DNA of 64,000 nt from assembly GCA_944380515.1 (NCBI GenBank), contig CALWHT010000025.1:1-64000 (forward strand), read 5' to 3'. A program made the translations under genes and the position numbers. The notes beneath the pieces are model-generated. The model saw only the letters and a list, made by a program, of their open reading frames with translations. It made no database searches and had not been told where the DNA came from. The DNA comes from an uncultured Roseburia sp. (GTDB lineage Bacteria > Bacillota > Clostridia > Lachnospirales > Lachnospiraceae). Every line of letters starts with the position of its first letter. Positions within the stretch are counted from its first letter, which is position 1. Shown piece by piece: positions 8,605 through 16,322 of the stretch.

Positions 8605-8932
8605 ATTAATCTGCTAAAGCGTTGAAAGAGACTCCGGTTTTCAGACGTCGACAGGAATACAGCGTCACCGACTGAGAGCGCTGTTTGAAAGAGAAGACAT
8701 GGGGAACACTCTGGAGCAGACTGGTTGAACCGGATCGCCTCCGCGCATCCACAGGAAATTCTGCGGTGCGTATTTGGGATGGCAGAGCCGTAAAGTAGGT
8801 CAGTACGTGGGTGCGCGTTAAGCACAGAGAGTGGGAAAATAATTCCGACAGGAATGATTTTTCAATGCGGGTGGTACCGCGGGATTTTTGAGATTTCGCC
8901 CCGGAAAAGCGTTAGCTTTTCCGGGGCTTTTT
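8605..8932 (+). promoter_or_regulatory. T-box riboswitch leader, Asn (AAC) specifier overlapping Glu (GAA)
   Basis: A tRNA-sensing leader that lets transcription proceed when the cognate tRNA is uncharged. The T-box core GGGTGGTACCGCGG lies at 8869-8882 and is followed by a terminator. The base of Stem I pairs TCTGCT (8610-8615) with AGCAGA (8715-8720). Aligned to the B. subtilis glyQS leader (GGC-A then a pyrimidine-rich strand ending GAGCA), the specifier position here is AAC-A at 8705-8708, that is Asn. The preceding base makes GAAC, so GAA (Glu) overlaps AAC. Downstream genes make Asp-tRNA(Asn) and amidate it, which fits Asn sensing. Confidence 0.9.
8898..8932 (+). terminator. T-box regulated terminator
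   Basis: A perfect 13-bp stem (8898-8910 with 8915-8927), GTTA loop and TTTTT. The antiterminator would form from the T-box core and the 5' side of this stem when uncharged tRNA is bound. Confidence 0.92.
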
Positions 8933-8977
8933 GCTGCTTACGGCAATGCATTTCCGATAGTGGAGAAGCCGGGCAGC

Positions 8978-9034
8978 GCAGGAATGCCGAACTTGCATTC
9001 CTGCAATTGTGCCGGTCCAATGGCCGGCACAATT
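8978..9034. repeat. Two tandem perfect hairpins between T-box terminator and aspS
   Basis: The first hairpin pairs gcaggaatgc (8978-8987) with gcattcctgc (8995-9004). The second, starting on the next base, pairs aattgtgccgg (9005-9015) with ccggcacaatt (9024-9034). Neither has a following T-run. They sit in the readthrough transcript 45 bases before the aspS start, so they are not part of the standard T-box and may affect mRNA stability or translation. Confidence 0.75.
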
Positions 9035-9079
9035 TCCCGTCCCGCACCTTCTATTTTTTGAAAAGGAGTGTACAGCAAT

Positions 9080-10411
9080 ATGAAATTTATGACAGGCGTA
9101 AACAAAAAGGAAACCCTGGAAATCCGCGATTTATTATCGGGCAGCTATGAAGGGACAGCCGTAAAGGTCAACGGAGCGGTGCATACCATCCGTGACATGG
9201 GTGAGGTAGCCTTCGTTGTACTGCGTAAGCGGGAAGGGCTTTTACAGTGTGTATTTGAGGAAGGAAAGACCAAATTCAATCTAAAAGACCTAAAGGAAGA
9301 AGCCACGGTCGAAGTGGAGGGCGTTGTGAAATCCGAGGAGCGTGCGCCGAACGGTTTTGAAATCCGTCTTGCTGCTATCCGGGTGCTTTCCCAGCCGGCG
9401 GAACCGATGCCAATTGCGGTTTCCAAATGGAAACTGAGCACCTCTTTGGAGGCAAACTTAAACAACCGTGCGCTTGCGCTGCGCAACGTGCGGGAGCGCG
9501 CAAAATTCCGTATTCAGGAGGGCGTGGTAAGAGGCTTCCGGGACTTTTTATACGGCCAGGGCTTTACCGAAATCCATACTCCCAAAATCGGCGCGAAAAG
9601 CGCGGAGGGCGGCGCCAACCTGTTTCGCCTGGAATACTTTCACCGTCCGGCGGTGCTGCAGCAGAGCCCGCAGTTTTATAAACAGATGATGGTCGGCGTG
9701 TTTGACCGTGTCTTTGAGACGGCTCCGGTCTTCCGTGCGGAAAAGCACAACACGAAACGCCACTTAAACGAATACACCAGCCTTGATTTTGAGATGGGCT
9801 ATATCGACAGCTTTGAGGACATCATGGCGATGGAAACCGGATTTTTGCAGTATATGACGGAGCTGCTGGAAAACGAATACGCAAAGGAATTAAAAATCCT
9901 CGGCGTGACCCTGCCGAACGTTGCGCAAATCCCGACGGTTCGTTTTGACGAGGCAAAACAGAAGGTTGCCGAAAAATATCACCGCCAGATTCGCAATCCC
10001 TATGATTTGGAGCCGGAGGAGGAAGCACTCATAGGGCAGTATTTTAAAGAGGAATGCGGTGCCGACTTTGTATTTGTCACGCATTATCCCTCCAAAAAGC
10101 GTCCCTTCTACGCGATGGATGACCCGGCTGACCCGACCTATACCTTAAGCTTTGATTTGCTTTATCAGGGACTGGAAATCACAACCGGCGGACAGCGTAT
10201 CCATGATTATTACATGCTGATGGAAAAAATGGAAAAACGCGGTATGGAGGCGGAGGGCATGGAGCAGTACCTTTCCGTATTCAAACACGGCATGCCGCCG
10301 CACGGAGGACTTGGAATCGGTCTTGAGCGGCTCACCATGAAGCTGATCGGGGAGGAAAATGTACGCGAAACAACGCTGTTTCCCCGTGATTTAAGCCGCT
10401 TGGAACCGTAG
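9080..10411 (+). CDS. aspS: Aspartyl-tRNA synthetase, archaeal-type, probably nondiscriminating (AspRS2)
   Basis: A class IIb synthetase of 443 residues. An N-terminal OB-fold anticodon domain (about 15-105) is followed by the catalytic domain. Motif 2 reads F-R-A-E-K-H-N-T-K-R-H-L-N-E, the AspRS form rather than the AsnRS form, and motif 3 reads G-L-G-I-G-L-E-R-L. It lacks the bacterial AspRS insertion (usual bacterial length near 590). It is preceded by an Asn-specifier T-box and followed by gatCAB, so it most likely charges tRNA(Asn) with Asp for amidation; that substrate is inferred from context. The ATG at 9080 is chosen over a GTG at 9068 that would abut the AAGGAG site. If a discriminating AsnRS exists elsewhere in the genome, its role would be redundant. 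Confidence 0.88.
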   Translation: MKFMTGVNKKETLEIRDLLSGSYEGTAVKVNGAVHTIRDMGEVAFVVLRKREGLLQCVFEEGKTKFNLKDLKEEATVEVEGVVKSEERAPNGFEIRLAAIRVLSQPAEPMPIAVSKWKLSTSLEANLNNRALALRNVRERAKFRIQEGVVRGFRDFLYGQGFTEIHTPKIGAKSAEGGANLFRLEYFHRPAVLQQSPQFYKQMMVGVFDRVFETAPVFRAEKHNTKRHLNEYTSLDFEMGYIDSFEDIMAMETGFLQYMTELLENEYAKELKILGVTLPNVAQIPTVRFDEAKQKVAEKYHRQIRNPYDLEPEEEALIGQYFKEECGADFVFVTHYPSKKRPFYAMDDPADPTYTLSFDLLYQGLEITTGGQRIHDYYMLMEKMEKRGMEAEGMEQYLSVFKHGMPPHGGLGIGLERLTMKLIGEENVRETTLFPRDLSRLEP

Positions 10412-10445
10412 AACTTTAAAGAGAAAAAAGGCGGCTGAAATCACG

Positions 10446-11036
10446 ATGGAGATTAGAATGGATATAAAACAGGAACTGGAAGCTTACCGGCCGTGGAATG
10501 AGCAGGAGGCGCGCGACAGGGAAGCAATGCTTTTCCTGCTGGAGACACAGCCGGATATTTTTTCCAGGGAAAACCGAATTGCACATTTCACGGTGTCGTG
10601 CTGGCTCTTAAACGAAACACACGACAAAGTGCTGATGGCGTATCACAAAATTTACCGTTCCTGGTCGTGGCTGGGAGGCCATGCGGACGGCGAGCGCAAT
10701 CTGCGTCTGGCGGCGCGGCGGGAGGCGTTGGAGGAGAGCGGAGCCGAAGAAGTCCGTGAGCTTGGAAACGGCATCTTTTCCGTTGAACTGCTCACCGTCG
10801 ACGGACACGAGAAAAACGGAAGCTATGTCTCCTCACATCTTCACTTGAATGTGACTTATCTGATGGAGACAGCAGAGAGCGAACTTCCCGGAAATGCTGC
10901 GGAAAATGGCGGCGTAAAATGGTTTACGCCAAAGGAGGCCGTGGCAGCGAGCACCGAGCCCTGGATGGCGGAACGGATTTATAAAAAGCTAAATGAAAAG
11001 ATGAATGCATTGAGAGAAAGGGGAGAACTGGCGTGA
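10446..11036 (+). CDS. Nudix hydrolase
   Basis: A 196-residue cytosolic hydrolase of nucleoside-diphosphate-linked compounds. The Nudix box spans about residues 77-99: G-G-H-A-D-G-E followed seven residues later by R-R-E-A-L-E-E-S-G, giving the metal-binding Glu cluster. Substrate is unknown. It sits inside the aspS-gatCAB operon, and its stop overlaps the GTG start of the next gene (GTGA), so the two are translationally coupled. Two in-frame starts, 10446 and 10458, are possible; the first matches the better-spaced AAAGGCGG. A role in cleaning damaged nucleotides or a link to aminoacyl-adenylate turnover is speculation. Confidence 0.88.
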   Translation: MEIRMDIKQELEAYRPWNEQEARDREAMLFLLETQPDIFSRENRIAHFTVSCWLLNETHDKVLMAYHKIYRSWSWLGGHADGERNLRLAARREALEESGAEEVRELGNGIFSVELLTVDGHEKNGSYVSSHLHLNVTYLMETAESELPGNAAENGGVKWFTPKEAVAASTEPWMAERIYKKLNEKMNALRERGELA

Positions 11037-11941
11037 AACATTTGGGAACAAAAAAAATTGAGACGGAGCGGCTGATATTAAGGCGGTTTACGCCGGAGGA
11101 TGCGGAGGCCATGTACCGCAACTGGGCAGGCGACCCCGAGGTGACAAAATATGTAACCTGGCCGACGCACCAGAGCGTGGAGGATACAAAAACGGTGCTT
11201 GCGGATTGGATAGCCGCGTATGACAGGCCGGAAAAATATGAATGGTGCATCACTCGAAAGGAAAACGGTGAGCCAATCGGCAGTATGGGTGTGGTCGGCT
11301 GTAACGAAAAAGCGGAGTCCATGGAAGTAGGCTACTGTATCGGCAGGGCATACTGGAACCGGGGCATCACATCGGAGGCCTTTGCGGCGGTGATTCGCTA
11401 TCTGACCGGGGAGGTCGGGGCAAAAAGAATCGAAGCCAGACATGACGTGAAAAATCCGGCCTCCGGAAGAGTCATGGAAAAATGCGGTTTAAAATATGAA
11501 GGAACAAGAATCCGGGCGGACTGGAATAATTCCGGTGTCTGTGACTGTGCGATGTACGGAATGGTCGTGTCGGGGGCGGACGGAGATACACAGGCGGACG
11601 TGCGGCAGCAGAAGGATAAGGCCGCGCCGCAGGAGGTCACAGAAAAACGCAAAAACCGGATTTCCGATGAGACCATCGAATATGTCGGAATCCTCGCAAA
11701 GCTGGAATTAAGCGAGGAGGAAAAGGAACGCGCTAAGAAGGACATGGAGGAAATGCTCGATTACATCGATAAGCTGGAGGAGCTTAACACGGAGGGCGTA
11801 GAGCCGATGTCGCATGTATTTCCAATCAACAACGTGTTCCGGGAGGATGTGGTGACAAACGGCGACGGCAGTGCGGCAGCTCTTGCCAATGCACCGGAGA
11901 AGAAAGACGGCGGCTTTAAAGTGCCGAAAACGATAGGCTAA
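11033..11941 (+). CDS. gatC: GNAT acetyltransferase fused to GatC
   Basis: A 302-residue fusion. Residues 1-180 are a RimJ/RimL-type GNAT N-acetyltransferase: T-E-R-L-I-L-R-R near 11, then a V-G-Y-C-I-G-x-x-Y-W-N-R-G acetyl-CoA site and the C-terminal G-L-K-Y-E-G strand. A charged linker (about 181-205) leads into a full GatC (about 206-302: I-S-D-E-T-I-E-Y-V near its start and G-G-F-K-V-P-K-T near its end). GatC scaffolds the GatA-GatB amidotransferase. Free GatC is normally about 95-100 residues, so the fusion is unusual. An AGGAGG at 11631 lies just where a separate gatC would need one, but no start codon follows at the right distance, so the GatC part seems to be made only as a fusion. 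Confidence 0.9.
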   Translation: MKHLGTKKIETERLILRRFTPEDAEAMYRNWAGDPEVTKYVTWPTHQSVEDTKTVLADWIAAYDRPEKYEWCITRKENGEPIGSMGVVGCNEKAESMEVGYCIGRAYWNRGITSEAFAAVIRYLTGEVGAKRIEARHDVKNPASGRVMEKCGLKYEGTRIRADWNNSGVCDCAMYGMVVSGADGDTQADVRQQKDKAAPQEVTEKRKNRISDETIEYVGILAKLELSEEEKERAKKDMEEMLDYIDKLEELNTEGVEPMSHVFPINNVFREDVVTNGDGSAAALANAPEKKDGGFKVPKTIG

Positions 11942-11996
11942 TGAAGGAAAGAAGAAAATTGCTTTGCGCAAAAGCAGCGCGGAAATGAGGGAAACT

Positions 11997-13454
11997 ATGA
12001 GTATCATGAGTTTGACTGCCGTGGAGCTCGGCAGGAAGATAAAAACAGGAGAAATCTCAGTCCGGGAGGCGGCAAAAGCGGCGCTTGACGCCATCGAAAA
12101 AAAAGAGACCTCCGTGCACAGCTTTGTGACGGTGGATTACGACGGAGCGCTTGCGCGCGCCAAAGAGGTTCAGAAACAAATCAACGAAGGCGCGCTGACC
12201 GGACTGCTTGCGGGTGTTCCGGTGGCGGTGAAAGACAATATGTGCACGGAGGGCATGCTTACCACCTGTTCCTCCAAAATACTGGGAAACTTTATTCCGA
12301 CCTATACCGCGGAGGCGGTGCGCAATCTCGAAAAGGCGGGTGCGGTAATCATCGGAAAGACCAATATGGATGAATTTGCAATGGGGAGCACCACGGAGAC
12401 ATCCGCGTTCGGCGAGACAAAGAATCCGTGGAACTTAGAGCATGTGCCGGGAGGTTCCTCGGGAGGCTCCTGTGCGGCGGTGGCGGCGGAGGAGTGCAGC
12501 TATGCGCTCGGCTCTGACACCGGGGGCTCCATTCGTCAGCCAAGCGCTTTCTGCGGCGTGACAGGCATCAAGCCGACCTACGGCACCGTTTCCCGCTACG
12601 GACTGATTGCTTACGGTTCTTCCCTGGATCAGATTGGGCCGATTGCGAAGGACGTGACCGACTGCGCCACGATTCTCGAGGCAATCGCATCCCATGACAC
12701 GAAGGATTCCACTTCCGTAAAGAGGGAGGACTATCGGTTTACTGAGGCTCTTAAGGACGATGTGAAGGGGATGAAAATCGGAATCCCGAGGGACTATTTC
12801 GGGGACGGCCTGGATCCGGAGATAAGGCAGACCGTGCTTTCGGCGGCGGAGACGCTGAAAGAAAAGGGAGCCGTCGTGGAGGAATTTGATTTAAGTCTGG
12901 TCGAGTATGCCATTCCGGCGTACTACGTCATTGCCTGCGCGGAGGCAAGCTCCAACCTGGCACGTTTTGACGGCGTAAAATACGGCTATCGCACCAAAGA
13001 GTATGAAGGGCTTCACAATATGTATAAAAAGACACGCTCGGAGGGCTTCGGCGCCGAGGTGAAGCGCCGTATCATGCTCGGATCGTTTGTACTCAGCAGC
13101 GGCTATTATGACGCCTATTACCTGAAAGCGCTGCGGACGAAGGCGCTGATCAAGCAGGCATTTGACCGGGCGTTCGCAAAGTATGACGTGATTTTGGGAC
13201 CGGCGGCGCCCACGACCGCGCCGCGCCTTGGGGAGTCCTTAAGCGACCCGCTGAAAATGTATCTCGGCGACATCTATACGGTTTCCGTCAACCTGGCGGG
13301 ACTTCCGGGAATCTCGCTTCCCTGCGGAAAGGATAAAAACGGGCTGCCGATTGGGCTGCAGCTGATTGGAGATTGTTTTAAAGAAAAGAACATTATCCGC
13401 GCCGCCTACGCCTTTGAGCAGACGAGGGCCTATGAGCATTGCCCGCTTGCCTGA
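11997..13454 (+). CDS. gatA: Asp-tRNA(Asn)/Glu-tRNA(Gln) amidotransferase subunit A
   Basis: The glutaminase subunit that releases ammonia for GatB. It is 485 residues, normal for GatA. The amidase-signature triad is visible as K79 (A-V-K-D-N), S154 (G-G-S-S-G-G-S) and S178 (D-T-G-G-S), at the numbering known for S. aureus GatA. The start at 11997 has GAGGG seven bases upstream; a TTG at 11964 would add a non-homologous extension, and a second ATG at 12006 is also possible. It follows the GNAT-GatC gene by 55 bases and precedes gatB by 86, completing the C-A-B order. Confidence 0.96.
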   Translation: MSIMSLTAVELGRKIKTGEISVREAAKAALDAIEKKETSVHSFVTVDYDGALARAKEVQKQINEGALTGLLAGVPVAVKDNMCTEGMLTTCSSKILGNFIPTYTAEAVRNLEKAGAVIIGKTNMDEFAMGSTTETSAFGETKNPWNLEHVPGGSSGGSCAAVAAEECSYALGSDTGGSIRQPSAFCGVTGIKPTYGTVSRYGLIAYGSSLDQIGPIAKDVTDCATILEAIASHDTKDSTSVKREDYRFTEALKDDVKGMKIGIPRDYFGDGLDPEIRQTVLSAAETLKEKGAVVEEFDLSLVEYAIPAYYVIACAEASSNLARFDGVKYGYRTKEYEGLHNMYKKTRSEGFGAEVKRRIMLGSFVLSSGYYDAYYLKALRTKALIKQAFDRAFAKYDVILGPAAPTTAPRLGESLSDPLKMYLGDIYTVSVNLAGLPGISLPCGKDKNGLPIGLQLIGDCFKEKNIIRAAYAFEQTRAYEHCPLA

Positions 13455-13540
13455 TTGCAGGGAGAGTGCAGTATACGGAGGGAACACGCCCGCAAAACGC
13501 AAAAGGAGCGTATCACTTCCGAAAATGGAGGAAAAAATAG

Positions 13541-14971
13541 ATGAGTAAAACATACGAAACAGTCATCGGACTTGAGGTCCATGTGGAATTGGCAACAAAA
13601 ACAAAAATTTTCTGCGGCTGCTCCACAGCGTTCGGGGGAGCGCCGAACACCCATACCTGCCCGGTCTGCACGGGTATGCCGGGCTCGCTTCCGGTGCTCA
13701 ACCGGCAGGTGGTGGAATATGCGATGGCCGTCGGAATCGCCACCAACTGTAACATTACGAGGCACACGAAATTTGACCGCAAAAACTATTTTTATCCCGA
13801 CAATCCGCAGAACTATCAGATTTCGCAGCTTTATCTTCCCATCTGCCGGGACGGCGGCGTGGAAATCGAGACGGCGGCAGGGAAAAAGACCGTCGGGATC
13901 CATGAAATCCATATGGAGGAGGATGCCGGAAAGCTGGTGCATGACGAGTGGGAGGATGTCTCGATTGTCGATTACAACCGCTCCGGCGTGCCGCTGATTG
14001 AGATTGTCTCGGAGCCGGATATGCGTTCGGCGGACGAAGTCATTGCCTATCTGGAAAAGCTTCGGATGATTATCCAGTACCTCGGCGCTTCCGACTGTAA
14101 ATTAAACGAAGGCTCCATGCGTGCCGACGTAAACCTTTCCGTGCGCGAAGCGGGGGCGAAGGAATTCGGAACCCGTACCGAGATGAAAAACCTGAACTCC
14201 TTTAAGGCAATCGCAAGGGCCATCGAGGGCGAGCGCGCCCGCCAGATAGAGCTGCTTGAGGAGGGGAAAAAAGTAGTCCAGGAAACGCGCCGCTGGGATG
14301 ATAACAAGGAATATTCCTATGCGATGCGCTCCAAGGAGGACGCGCAGGATTACCGTTACTTTCCGGAGCCGGATTTGGTGCCGGTGGTCATCAGCGACGA
14401 ATGGATTGAGCAGATACGCGCAAGGCAGCCGGAGCTGCGCACCGAAAAGCTGGAGCGCTATTGCCGCGAGTTTGACCTTCCGCGCTACGATGCGGAGCTG
14501 ATTACCGGACATAAAAAATTCGCGGATTTATTCGAGGCGGCGACAGAGCTCTGCAAAAAGCCGAAAAAGGTTTCCAACTGGATTATGGTGGAGACCATGC
14601 GCCTGTTAAAAGAGAATGCCATGGACCCGGAGGACATCACCTTTTCCCCGGTGAATCTGGCAAAGCTTATTGATTTGGCGGATTCCGGCGCCATCACAAA
14701 CACGGTTGCAAAGGAGGTCTTTGAATTAATCTTCAAAGAGGATATCGATCCGGAGCGGTATGTGGAGGAAAAGGGACTAAAGACCGTAAACGATGAGGGA
14801 GCGCTTCGGGCGGCGGTAGAGCAAGTCATCAAAGACAATCCGCAGTCGGTAGAGGACTACCGCGGCGGAAAGGAAAAAGCCATCGGATTTTTGGTGGGCC
14901 AGACAATGAAGGCCATGAAGGGGAAGGCAAACCCCGGCATGGTGAATCAGTTGTTAAAGGAATTATTGTAA
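13541..14971 (+). CDS. gatB: Asp-tRNA(Asn)/Glu-tRNA(Gln) amidotransferase subunit B
   Basis: The tRNA-binding and kinase/transamidase subunit that phosphorylates the misacylated Asp or Glu and transfers ammonia to it. At 476 residues it has normal length. The N-terminus has the family signature I-G-L-E-V-H-V-E-L, with the Cys cluster C-G-C and C-P-V-C at about residues 24-46, and the D-N-P-K/Q-N-Y-Q-I-S-Q segment near 88. The C-terminal YqeY-like tail ends G-K-A-N-P-G-M-V-N-Q-L-L-K. An AGGAGG-like GGAGG lies nine bases before the ATG. It is the last gene of the T-box operon and runs into a strong terminator. Confidence 0.97.
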   Translation: MSKTYETVIGLEVHVELATKTKIFCGCSTAFGGAPNTHTCPVCTGMPGSLPVLNRQVVEYAMAVGIATNCNITRHTKFDRKNYFYPDNPQNYQISQLYLPICRDGGVEIETAAGKKTVGIHEIHMEEDAGKLVHDEWEDVSIVDYNRSGVPLIEIVSEPDMRSADEVIAYLEKLRMIIQYLGASDCKLNEGSMRADVNLSVREAGAKEFGTRTEMKNLNSFKAIARAIEGERARQIELLEEGKKVVQETRRWDDNKEYSYAMRSKEDAQDYRYFPEPDLVPVVISDEWIEQIRARQPELRTEKLERYCREFDLPRYDAELITGHKKFADLFEAATELCKKPKKVSNWIMVETMRLLKENAMDPEDITFSPVNLAKLIDLADSGAITNTVAKEVFELIFKEDIDPERYVEEKGLKTVNDEGALRAAVEQVIKDNPQSVEDYRGGKEKAIGFLVGQTMKAMKGKANPGMVNQLLKELL

Positions 14972-15017
14972 AAAAACACCTGACAGATCAGCACAGCTGG
15001 CCTGCCAGGTGTTTTTT
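14971..15017. terminator. Bidirectional terminator between gatB and the XRE regulator
   Basis: AAAAAACACCTG (14971-14982) pairs with CAGGTGTTTTTT (15006-15017), giving A- and T-runs on both sides, so it can end both gatB and the converging reverse-strand gene whose stop lies at 15016-15018. Confidence 0.88.
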
Positions 15018-15363
15018 ATGTGGAAGAAGCGTCATCTGTGTCTTCCTTTAAGTGGATATAGTTCATCAGCGTATTATAAAAAAACTGCTTTTCTTTTAAA
15101 GATAATGTATTTAATTTTGCCAGAATATCTAACGTGACCTGATCTTCATCCAAATCAATACTGTCGGAAAGCATATAATCCATGCTGGTATGCAGTGCGT
15201 TGCAGAGAGAAACGAGCGTTTCAAGACTGGGTTTTCGGTCACCGCGTTCAATTTGACCAATGTAGTTTGTAGAAACATCAATGATCTCTGCCAAATCGGC
15301 CTGTGAAAGGTGATGTATGTTTCGCAGATTACGGATCCTATGCCCCATTCGAAAAAAATCCAT
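15016..15363 (-). CDS. XRE-family HTH transcriptional regulator
   Basis: A 115-residue Cro/CI-type DNA-binding protein. The helix-turn-helix covers about residues 7-62 (R-I-R-N-L-R, L-S-Q-A-D-L-A-E-I-I-D-V-S-T-N-Y-I-G-Q-I-E-R-G, then K-P-S-L-E-T-L). The C-terminal helical tail ends acidic and may be the dimerisation or sensing part. It is transcribed away from the PP2C-kinase-T7SS block, with 170 bases between the two starts, so it is a natural candidate for regulating that block. Its stop lies inside the shared bidirectional terminator with gatB. An alternative start at the second Met (residue 6) is possible. Confidence 0.85.
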   Translation of the reverse strand: MDFFRMGHRIRNLRNIHHLSQADLAEIIDVSTNYIGQIERGDRKPSLETLVSLCNALHTSMDYMLSDSIDLDEDQVTLDILAKLNTLSLKEKQFFYNTLMNYIHLKEDTDDASST

Positions 15364-15466
15364 GTATCAGTGAATCCCCCGTAAATAAATAGAAATAAAA
15401 AAGATGCTTACGTCTATATTATTCGTTCAAACCTGATATTCATACAAACAATTAGCTTGATAAATG

Positions 15467-15495
15467 TTGACAATTGGCATTAAATGGTGCAAAAT
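15467..15495 (+). promoter_or_regulatory. Sigma-A promoter of the phosphatase-kinase-T7SS block
   Basis: TTGACA (15467-15472), a 17-base spacer and CAAAAT (15490-15495). The -35 is perfect and the -10 is near consensus. It lies in the divergent region next to the XRE gene and about 40 bases before the PP2C start. Confidence 0.7.
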
Positions 15496-15533
15496 AGAGA
15501 AAAATGTAGAGAGATGTGTGGTGAGAGCGAAAG

Positions 15534-16298
15534 ATGGAACATTTTATGGCTGCATACCATACGGATGTAGGCATTAAGAAAAAAACGAACCAGGACAGCC
15601 TTTTGTTAAAGAGCGCTTCGGACGGTACAGAAGAAGTGCTGCTTGCAGTGTTATGTGACGGAATGGGAGGAATGGAAAAGGGAGAGCTGGCAAGCGCTGC
15701 CGTTATCCGGGCATTTTCCGACTGGTTTATGGACTATTGTGGAAAGGCCGGTGCAGGCACGCCGTTTTCCGGGATAAAGAGTGTCTGGTATGAAATGCTG
15801 CGGGAACTGAACCAAAAATTAATAAACTACGGGGAAAAGTCACGCATACAGCTTGGAACGACTGTGACAGCAATTTTTCTTGTTCAAAGACATTATCTGA
15901 TATGCCATGTGGGAGATACCAGAATTTACCTCATGAATCATAAGATTCAGCAGCTGACGGAGGACCATACCTTTGTGGCCCGTGAGGTTCGGCGCGGAAA
16001 TATGACGGAAGCGCAGGCGGCAGTGGATACAAGGAGAAATGTTTTGCTTCAGTGTATCGGCGTCAATGCTTTTTTGGAACCGCAATTTTTGGAAGGAAAC
16101 CTTGAATCAGAAGACAGAATCCTTTTATGCTCAGATGGATTCCGGCATGAAATTTCAGAAAAAGAATTGTCGGAAGGGCTTGGAGGAAAGGAGCTCTCCG
16201 AGAGCGATATAAAGCGCAGGCTTCATGAGATGGTAGAGTTAAATAAGCAGCGGGGGGAAACGGACAATATATCTGCCATTTTGATTCAGGTGCCGTAA
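15534..16298 (+). CDS. PP2C-family Ser/Thr protein phosphatase
   Basis: A 254-residue PPM/PP2C phosphatase of the Stp/PrpC type. Metal-binding signatures are visible: K-T-N-Q-D near residue 20, L-C-D-G-M-G-G near 42, H-V-G-D-T-R-I-Y near 126 and L-L-C-S-D-G-F near 200. It has no membrane segment and would act in the cytosol. The membrane kinase starts 25 bases downstream, the usual phosphatase-kinase pair, so it most likely reverses that kinase and the phosphorylation of FHA-linked partners in this locus. The ribosome site is weak (GGTGAG), and the Met at residue 5 is an alternative start. Confidence 0.93.
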   Translation: MEHFMAAYHTDVGIKKKTNQDSLLLKSASDGTEEVLLAVLCDGMGGMEKGELASAAVIRAFSDWFMDYCGKAGAGTPFSGIKSVWYEMLRELNQKLINYGEKSRIQLGTTVTAIFLVQRHYLICHVGDTRIYLMNHKIQQLTEDHTFVAREVRRGNMTEAQAAVDTRRNVLLQCIGVNAFLEPQFLEGNLESEDRILLCSDGFRHEISEKELSEGLGGKELSESDIKRRLHEMVELNKQRGETDNISAILIQVP

Positions 16299-16322
16299 GG
16301 AATACATAAAGAGGAAACAACA

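Noticed and set aside
9080-10411. Call as asparaginyl-tRNA synthetase
   Set aside because: Motif 2 has H-N-T-K-R-H-L-N-E, the AspRS form, and gatCAB follows, so AspRS acting on tRNA-Asn fits better.
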